From the IMG/VR virus record IMGVR_UViG_3300049846_002543, positions 1 through 61,749 of that record: a stretch of DNA of 61,749 nucleotides. One strand, given 5' to 3'. The translations under genes and the position numbers were made by a program. Shown here one piece after another: positions 57,587 to 61,749 of the stretch (position 1 is the stretch's first letter; each line of letters begins with the position of its first letter). The notes under the pieces were generated by a model, which was not told the origin of the DNA, did no database searches, and was given only the letters and a program-made list of their open reading frames with translations. The DNA is from a virus.

Positions 57587-57800
57587 ACTGATCCGAGATT
57601 CAGAGGATCTGTACGGATCCATCTGGCCCCAGAAGATCGGTCGGATCCTAGCTGTTATTGCGGGAGAAATCGTCGTTTCGGGCGAGGATGAACACGGTGT
57701 GTACGAAAATACCGCAGAAGACACACGCTTGTGGCTCTTACATGAAGCAAAAAAAGCAGAACAATTCTGGGGATTCAGTGAAAAACCTCCGACAGACTAG
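57561..57800 (+). CDS. Small hypothetical protein
   Basis: 79 residues, Trp-containing helices (RDSEDLYGSIWPQKIGRILA, RLWLLHEAKKAEQFWGF) around a beta turn. It overlaps both neighbours, typical of this run. No family recognised. Confidence 0.5.
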   Translation: MTNQKHLFELIRDSEDLYGSIWPQKIGRILAVIAGEIVVSGEDEHGVYENTAEDTRLWLLHEAKKAEQFWGFSEKPPTD

Positions 57801-57975
57801 AACCACGCTGCCTCGTGATTACACCCGGTGTAACGACGACTCGTGCGAACAACGGCACGAATGCCTCCGTTGGCTAGATAAAGGCGGCGACTTCAACGTG
57901 TCAAATGCTGCAACTCTAAAAACTTCAGATCGCTACTGCCCCCATCTAATTAGTTCTACACACTACTTACCATGA
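57742..57975 (+). CDS. Small Cys-rich protein
   Basis: 77 residues from ATG 57742; the longer open frame before it lies inside the upstream gene. PRDYTRCNDDSCEQRHECLR has three Cys in a compact pattern and SDRYCPHLI supplies a fourth with His, so a single zinc site is likely. It resembles small phage proteins of the 'RC....C..R..C.R' type. ATGA coupling to the next gene. Confidence 0.55.
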   Translation: MKQKKQNNSGDSVKNLRQTRTTLPRDYTRCNDDSCEQRHECLRWLDKGGDFNVSNAATLKTSDRYCPHLISSTHYLP

Positions 57976-58202
57976 CCAATCTCACCATGCCTAACAACGG
58001 CGAAAATGTATTTTCCGCCGCCGATGCAATGGCACAGTCCAGCATTGCCTTCCACAGCGGCTTTGACTGCGTCATCCGCATCGACGCCCAAGGCTTTCAC
58101 TACCGAGGGCAGTTCATTGAGGATGCAGGAGAAGCACACCATCTGTTGGTGGAGTTTCTACGCAAGCATCAGCCAGACACTGACTGGAAGCACGCTCAGT
58201 AG
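57972..58202 (+). CDS. Small hypothetical protein
   Basis: 76 residues, start overlapping the previous stop. FDCVIRIDAQGFHYRGQFIE forms strands; the end is helical (HHLLVEFLRKHQPDT). No family recognised. Confidence 0.5.
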   Translation: MTNLTMPNNGENVFSAADAMAQSSIAFHSGFDCVIRIDAQGFHYRGQFIEDAGEAHHLLVEFLRKHQPDTDWKHAQ

Positions 58203-58217
58203 TCCGATCAACTAACT

Positions 58218-58472
58218 ATGACTGACCTAGAACTGATCGAAGCAGCAAACAGAGCTGGCTTGTGCGTGGCCCAGTGCTGGGACCTTACCGAGCTGTACGC
58301 CATTGGCGCAGCTGAAGAAACAGAGAAATGGATTCGCCATTCGCAAACAGCGAATGAACGCGACGAGAAACAACGAATCGCAAACCACATCCGGTTGCGT
58401 GCTCAGGAAAAAATGAACAACCTGCGCGAGTTCGCCGAGCTCATCCTTGCCAGCGAACGCAGACGACGCTAA
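58218..58472 (+). CDS. Small hypothetical helical protein
   Basis: 84 residues. Two helices (ELIEAANRAGLCVAQ, AIGAAEETEKWIRHS) and a basic helical end (NHIRLRAQEKMNNLREFAEL). No family recognised. Last of the tightly packed genes before the SH3b-transpeptidase group. Confidence 0.5.
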   Translation: MTDLELIEAANRAGLCVAQCWDLTELYAIGAAEETEKWIRHSQTANERDEKQRIANHIRLRAQEKMNNLREFAELILASERRRR

Positions 58473-58586
58473 CTATTTAAATATTTAAAAAATACCCTAC
58501 AAGAGTAGCGCGGTAAGCGTAGTGGCACAGTATGATTGCTGTGCAGTCTTCTGGCTGCTACGATTAAACAATCACATCACCTCCAA
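58473..58586 (+). other. Leader region with AT-rich box and hairpins before the SH3b gene
   Basis: 114 nt without genes. TATTTAAATATTTAAAAA (58475-58492) is an AT-rich palindromic patch that could be a promoter. GTAGC (58505-58509) pairs with GCTAC (58557-58561) around GCACAG (58525-58530)/CTGTGC (58539-58544). No T-run. A structured leader is possible; a tRNA was considered and rejected. Confidence 0.4.
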
Positions 58587-58865
58587 ATGAAACGACTGCT
58601 CTTTCTGGCTCTGACTGGTTTCTTGACCTTGGGCGCGGCCACACCGGCACGAGCACAGTGGGCCATGACCTGCACCCGTGATTTCCGCAGCTCTGTAAAT
58701 CTGCGAAATCAGCCCTCAACACGGGCAACAATAATCGCCTCAATCCCCAACGAGAACTATATCCGCGCCTTGACCTGGGTCTGGGGAAGCGACCAAATGA
58801 GCTGGTGGAAAGTCGAATACAACGGACTTGTTGGCTGGATGCGCGGCGATTACCTCTGCAAGTAA
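58587..58865 (+). CDS. Secreted SH3b-domain protein
   Basis: 92 residues from ATG 58587. A clear signal peptide: MKRLLFLALTGFLTLG, then ATPARAQW with probable cleavage after ARA/Q. The mature part, SSVNLRNQPSTRATIIASIP, WWKVEYNGLVGWMRGDYLC, is a bacterial SH3 domain, which binds peptidoglycan or proteins. Two Cys (near TCTR and the YLCK end) could make a disulfide. It is the only clearly exported protein here and stands before a membrane anchor and an L,D-transpeptidase. Confidence 0.85.
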   Translation: MKRLLFLALTGFLTLGAATPARAQWAMTCTRDFRSSVNLRNQPSTRATIIASIPNENYIRALTWVWGSDQMSWWKVEYNGLVGWMRGDYLCK

Positions 58866-58871
58866 AACCTA

Positions 58872-59306
58872 GTGAATCAAAAAGTTAAATACGCTCTAAT
58901 CGGCACAGTCGCCTTCGTGTTCGCTGTGACAGCTGCGAATGTCCTGGGCGTGCTGGTTAACGCAGTCATCCCAAACCCGAATAAAGTCGACCCCGCTGGG
59001 AAGCTAGACCCAGACCCTCAAGAAAAATCCAAAGCAGAATGGCTCCAACAACTAGAAGGAGGCGGTCCTAAACAGGATGCGCAAACCACGGAAACCAAAA
59101 AATCCGAAAGCGGCTCCGAAGCACAACCGGCACAGGCTCAACCCGAAGAACCTTTAGTCGAAACCCCTCCAGAAACTCCTGCGCCACAAAAGGCAACAAG
59201 TGTCCCTGCGGCCCCTCCTGCTCCTAGAGTAGGTCCAGGCAACTTCGATGCGCCTGCACCCTACAGTCCACCGCCGGCTCCACGGACCGGTCCGGGCAAC
59301 ATGTAA
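58872..59306 (+). CDS. Membrane-anchored Pro-rich protein
   Basis: 144 residues with GTG start, 6 nt after the SH3b gene. One N-terminal membrane helix (KYALIGTVAFVFAVTAANVL), then a disordered Pro/Ala/Glu-rich section and a repeat GPGNFDAPAPYSPPPAPRTG with two RxGPGN copies. KYALIGT matches KMYALIGT at the start of the next gene, so the two share an anchor. It would act as a periplasmic spacer. Confidence 0.7.
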   Translation: MNQKVKYALIGTVAFVFAVTAANVLGVLVNAVIPNPNKVDPAGKLDPDPQEKSKAEWLQQLEGGGPKQDAQTTETKKSESGSEAQPAQAQPEEPLVETPPETPAPQKATSVPAAPPAPRVGPGNFDAPAPYSPPPAPRTGPGNM

Positions 59307-59311
59307 TTTTC

Positions 59312-60055
59312 ATGAACTTAAAAATGTACGCTTTGATTGGAACCCTTGGTGGTGCCGCTGTTGCCTTCGGAGTGCATCACGGTAAAGGCTTCTTTACTGC
59401 GCGACAAGAGGTAAGCGAGTACCACCAACAGCTAATGCTCGCCATGGAGCAGCCGCTTGAAATGGGCAATGACCCCTCGCGGTCGTATCCGGATGGTTAT
59501 CTTCCTGCAGACGCGACCCCGGAACCCGATTACCCAGTAGAAGCGGGGTCGATGCGACCTTCTATTCAATTCAAGGAGCAGATCCCGCCGCTTCCTCCCC
59601 TATCCAACGCCCCGTTCCTAGTCCTCAAAAAGACCTCAAACACAGTAAAACAAACCAAAGATCCTATATGGAACTTAGAACTAATAAGTAAAGACGGAAC
59701 AGTTTTAGACACCCTAAAAGCTGTAACAGGTCGGGCAAATCGACAAGCAGTGAACAGACACGTCGCGGGAACAAAAGCTCCTCTACCTGCAGGCACTTAC
59801 CGCATAGACCGAAGCGGGATCGAACGAGGACCCTTCGCAGATCCGGAACTAGGCACTGGTTTCTGGGTTCCGATAACCCCTCTATTCTCCACGGGGCGAT
59901 CAGAGCTCGGTTTTCATGTCGATCCGTCCTGGGGCAAGCTAAACGGTGAGTCAGGCACTAGCGGCTGCATTGGTCTTGAAAACACAGACGCCACGGTGAA
60001 GCTAGTCACCTGGATCAAACACTTCAATGTCAGCAAGCTTATCGTCCAAAATTAA
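59312..60055 (+). CDS. Membrane-anchored L,D-transpeptidase (YkuD-like)
   Basis: 247 residues. An N-terminal membrane anchor (MYALIGTLGGAAVAFG) is followed by a Pro-rich stalk and a YkuD-type domain from about 100. The catalytic motif reads ELGFHVDPSWG (His202) and SGTSGCIGLEN (Cys219), matching HxxD...SxGCIxL. LPAGTYRIDRSG is the usual preceding strand. Such enzymes form 3-3 cross-links in peptidoglycan or attach proteins. Phage-encoded copies are rare; hardening the wall against other phages, or local modification before lysis, are the inferred roles. Confidence 0.82.
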   Translation: MNLKMYALIGTLGGAAVAFGVHHGKGFFTARQEVSEYHQQLMLAMEQPLEMGNDPSRSYPDGYLPADATPEPDYPVEAGSMRPSIQFKEQIPPLPPLSNAPFLVLKKTSNTVKQTKDPIWNLELISKDGTVLDTLKAVTGRANRQAVNRHVAGTKAPLPAGTYRIDRSGIERGPFADPELGTGFWVPITPLFSTGRSELGFHVDPSWGKLNGESGTSGCIGLENTDATVKLVTWIKHFNVSKLIVQN

Positions 60056-60076
60056 GTAAAGTAAAGAAAAATCGAG

Positions 60077-60322
60077 ATGGCTCACAAGCTGCGCCAACTG
60101 CTGCTGGAGCTTGTGGAGGAGGTTGATAAAACAACCCCTCCGCTAGCTCTCGGATGTCTAGCTGATCGTTGTAGGGATTACTTAGACGACCACCCAGAAC
60201 ACTGCCCAACAGACGATGAATTAAACGCCTTGTGGGATGAGGTGTGGGCCGACCCAAACAGGATGCGATATATGCACGTAATATACGCCCAACAAGTTCT
60301 AGAGAAGTGGGGTAACCTGTGA
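60077..60322 (+). CDS. Small hypothetical protein
   Basis: 81 residues, acidic and helical (LRQLLLELVEEVDKTTPPLA, DDELNALWDEVWADPNRMRY). Start is ATG 60077; a GTG overlap with the next gene follows. No family recognised. Confidence 0.55.
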   Translation: MAHKLRQLLLELVEEVDKTTPPLALGCLADRCRDYLDDHPEHCPTDDELNALWDEVWADPNRMRYMHVIYAQQVLEKWGNL

Positions 60323-60504
60323 ACATAATACACAAATTACAAAATAATCCTGAACTGTATCCTTTATGTCTTACAAATGCCCAAATAAAGACTATATTGG
60401 AGTTAATTGCCAATGAAGTCGAGGAACGTGGCGATAAACACCTAGATCTAGATCCGGGTGAAACATCAGATTGGTTACGCCAAGAAGCCGCAGCTCTCGA
60501 CTAA
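60319..60504 (+). CDS. Small hypothetical protein
   Basis: 61 residues with GTG start in GTGA overlap with the previous stop. Helical (LTNAQIKTILELIANEVEER) with an acidic end. No family recognised. Confidence 0.5.
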   Translation: MNIIHKLQNNPELYPLCLTNAQIKTILELIANEVEERGDKHLDLDPGETSDWLRQEAAALD

Positions 60505-60537
60505 CGCAATTCCACAGCGTTATCCCGAGGCGCAGTC

Positions 60538-60693
60538 ATGGACGACCGAACTCGCCAGAACTGGCTCAAAGTAAAAACGGCCCTGGAAGCTGCTGGTAAG
60601 ACTGAGTCACACTTTTATAAGCGGGCCGTCGCCGTGTCAAAAGGGCAAGAAGACCCTGGCTTTGAAAAATATACCGCTCAATTATTCCAGTGA
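60538..60693 (+). CDS. Very small protein (51 aa)
   Basis: ATG at 60538 to TGA at 60693. MDDRTRQNWLKVKTALEAAG, then FYKRAVAVSKGQEDPGFE: the RxNWLKxKxxLExAGKT and FYKRA pattern is typical of a small conserved cyanophage protein. Likely real. No function known. Confidence 0.6.
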   Translation: MDDRTRQNWLKVKTALEAAGKTESHFYKRAVAVSKGQEDPGFEKYTAQLFQ

Positions 60694-60846
60694 CGGACTA
60701 CACCCGCACAAATAAATAAGTTTGTCAGAAAGTAGCTAACAAATATGCCGGTACGTATCCACGCAACGGCGTCGGATTCCCTATCGCATTCGGATGCACG
60801 CTCGCCAAGAGCCTTGAACCACAAACGCTTCCAGCGAGAACGGTGT

Positions 60847-61017
60847 TTACTCCGCATTTACCGCATCAGTAGCCCATTTTTTCTTGCAAAACTCTGAAAA
60901 CAGCGCCTTGCACTCGTCATTTGTGACTCCAAGGTGCTTAGCAGCCCTAGGTACGTTCCATTTTGCCGTGTACAACCGCTCGAAAGGGTCTATTTCACTT
61001 GATTTCGAGCTCTCCAT
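60847..61017 (-). CDS. Very small protein (56 aa)
   Basis: ATG at 61017 to TAA at 60847. ERLYTAKWNVPRAAKHLGV and NDECKALFSEFCKKKW read like a compact helical protein of a kind often seen in cyanobacteria and their phages. The start overlaps the upstream gene. The plus-strand frame 60745-60897 in this area is less protein-like. The 150 nt from 60694 to 60846 otherwise holds nothing recognised. Confidence 0.6.
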   Translation of the reverse strand: MESSKSSEIDPFERLYTAKWNVPRAAKHLGVTNDECKALFSEFCKKKWATDAVNAE

Positions 61018-61174
61018 TAGCATCCCAGCTCATGTAGACGCTTAACTGTTGCCGATCAGTATCTGATTGAAACTTAGCGACAGTCGTAGGTCCGTTACGC
61101 CCACTCAACTTGATCAATTTAGCCAATTCAGCAACGATCGGTACGCCCTCCGGCACATCAAACTGCAAAGACAC
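60995..61174 (-). CDS. Very small protein (59 aa)
   Basis: GTG 61174 to TGA 60995. MSLQFDVPEGVPIVAELAKL, GRNGPTTVAKFQSDTDRQ, SVYMSWDANGELEIK: regular strand-helix-strand composition. The frame is closed upstream shortly before the GTG, so no longer start is available. The last 23 nt overlap the next gene. Confidence 0.55.
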   Translation of the reverse strand: MSLQFDVPEGVPIVAELAKLIKLSGRNGPTTVAKFQSDTDRQQLSVYMSWDANGELEIK

Positions 61175-61214
61175 GAAGGGCTTTTTGAGCTGTCTAAATT
61201 TAAACCCTTAACCG

Positions 61215-61376
61215 TCAGAACACCGAAGGTCCTGAATTATTTAAACAAGGGCGATACTTGATGCCTCGATAGCACAACCACAGCGTTGCACGGTGAACGA
61301 GGCCCCACCAAGCCAAATGAGCCGCCTGATGCTGCTCTCGGTCGTATGTAACACCGCGATACACAATAGAAGTCAT
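61215..61376 (-). CDS. DUF4278-like very small protein (53 aa)
   Basis: ATG 61376 to TGA 61215. MTSIVYRGVTYDRE and CYRGIKYRP contain two YRGxxY motifs, the mark of DUF4278-like proteins of cyanobacteria and cyanophages. Between them is a Trp/His-rich helix. Supports a cyanobacterial host. Function unknown. Confidence 0.65.
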   Translation of the reverse strand: MTSIVYRGVTYDREQHQAAHLAWWGLVHRATLWLCYRGIKYRPCLNNSGPSVF

Positions 61377-61380
61377 AGCT

Positions 61381-61439
61381 CTTTAGCAACTAAATATACG
61401 CTAAAGAACTGTTACAACCGCTACGGTTTACTATGTAAC
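61381..61439. other. Two hairpins in the 92-nt gap before the right-edge gene
   Basis: CTTTAGC (61381-61387) pairs with GCTAAAG (61400-61406). GTTAC (61411-61415) pairs with GTAAC (61435-61439), enclosing AACCG/CGGTT. The surrounding bases are AT-rich. They may end or regulate the minus-strand transcript between 61469 and 61376. No T-run follows. Confidence 0.4.
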
Positions 61440-61468
61440 ACTAACTCTTAAAACTTTATTATTAAAGA

Positions 61469-61749
61469 TCAAGCTTGACGCATTAAATAATCAAGAAGAG
61501 GATTACCGTAAGGAGCTTGAGGAGCGCCTAACGCGGGACGTTGCATTTTTTCCCGCATCAACTGCTGATAGGCTTCCTGGGACATAGGCAGGCGCGGATC
61601 CTCGCCCACGGGGATATTGCCTTGAGCGATCATGTCACCGCCGCCTAACTCCGCCTTGCGAACACCAGGAAGAGCAGGACCAGGAAGATACATCTTGCGA
61701 ATGTCGTCCGCAAAATCAGGGTTAGCTTCGATCAGCCGCTGAACGTCGG
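61469..61749 (-). CDS. Truncated Pro/Met-rich protein, probable virion component
   Basis: The minus-strand frame is open from the window edge (about 92 residues in view) to the stop at 61469; an internal ATG at 61693 would give 74 residues. YLPGPALPGVRKAELGGGDM and IPVGEDPRLPMSQEAYQQLM parallel PPMPGVRRVAQLDDM and IPLPESPDDMSQAEYMM of 8828-9319. The true start lies outside the window. No family recognised. Confidence 0.55.
   Translation of the reverse strand, partial: DVQRLIEANPDFADDIRKMYLPGPALPGVRKAELGGGDMIAQGNIPVGEDPRLPMSQEAYQQLMREKMQRPALGAPQAPYGNPLLDYLMRQA

Noticed and set aside
58505-58561. tRNA-like fold with nested stems
   Set aside because: No T-loop GTTCRA sequence, no anticodon stem of proper size, no acceptor stem of seven pairs.
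60745-60897. Plus-strand frame of 50 codons (MPVRIHATASDS)
   Set aside because: Overlaps the minus-strand gene 60847-61017, which has a far more natural sequence.

Overview
The window is a 61.7 kb piece of a double-stranded DNA bacteriophage, open at both ends: the left edge cuts a plus-strand gene and the right edge cuts a minus-strand gene. It carries a large terminase, portal, scaffold, capsid-type proteins, tail fibres, tail spikes and two lysozyme-type enzymes. A cyanobacterial host, probably a Synechococcus/Cyanobium-like picocyanobacterium, is inferred from an NblA-like phycobilisome-degradation adaptor, a DUF4278-like YRG..Y protein, ThyX, DUF3310 and several small basic proteins of the kind common in aquatic phages. 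I see no integrase, tape-measure protein, tail sheath or DNA polymerase. A podovirus-like, probably lytic lifestyle is therefore only an inference, because the genome continues outside the window.

Layout. 1-5.0 kb (+): end of a methyltransferase, a PD-(D/E)XK nuclease, an AEP/D5-type primase-helicase and a membrane protein, closed by a bidirectional terminator. 5.0-13.7 kb (-): a long S74 tail fibre, thyX, a run of very small overlapping genes, a GH24 + C39-like endolysin and a beta-helix tail spike. 13.7-14.4 kb (+): a short cassette with a holin-like gene and a structured noncoding stretch. 14.5-20.5 kb (-): HNH nuclease, fibre and adhesin genes, a methyltransferase and a double-HTH regulator. 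20.5-23.8 kb: an intergenic regulatory region with repeated promoter-like elements, then plus-strand regulators, a structured leader and a Dam-like protein. 23.7-26.2 kb (-): virion lysozyme (GH104 plus a degenerate M23 domain) and the NblA-like gene. 26.3-27.2 kb (+): an excisionase-like HTH and a Dps ferritin. 27.2-45.5 kb (mostly -): virion proteins, capsid operon, scaffold/portal with a long dual-coding overlap, small basic proteins, DUF3310, glycosyltransferases and terminase. 45.6-47.8 kb (+): GT4 glycosyltransferase and a GH130-like propeller. 47.8-53.9 kb (-): candidate internal virion proteins, an XRE regulator, a GT2 enzyme and a second tail spike. 54-56.3 kb: FkbM methyltransferase (+) against dCMP deaminase, small genes and tRNA-Leu (-). 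56.3-60.7 kb (+): about a dozen tightly overlapping small genes ending in a secreted SH3b protein and a membrane-anchored L,D-transpeptidase. 60.8-61.7 kb (-): three very small genes and a truncated one.

How the parts fit. ThyX, dCMP deaminase and the DUF3310 protein would support nucleotide supply; the primase-helicase and nuclease would support replication and recombination; the virion blocks build and fill the particle. NblA-like and Dps proteins point to rerouting of host light-harvesting protein and iron/oxidative-stress control. The glycosyltransferases and FkbM enzyme suggest modification of surface glycans, and the L,D-transpeptidase/SH3b cluster suggests cell-wall remodelling. The most unusual observations are the 509-nt portal/scaffold dual-coding overlap, the complete Dps ferroxidase site beside an NblA-like gene, the L,D-transpeptidase cluster, the repeated promoter/operator elements near 20.3-20.8 kb and the structured leader at 22.3 kb. 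All function calls rest on motif reading by eye; no database search was run.
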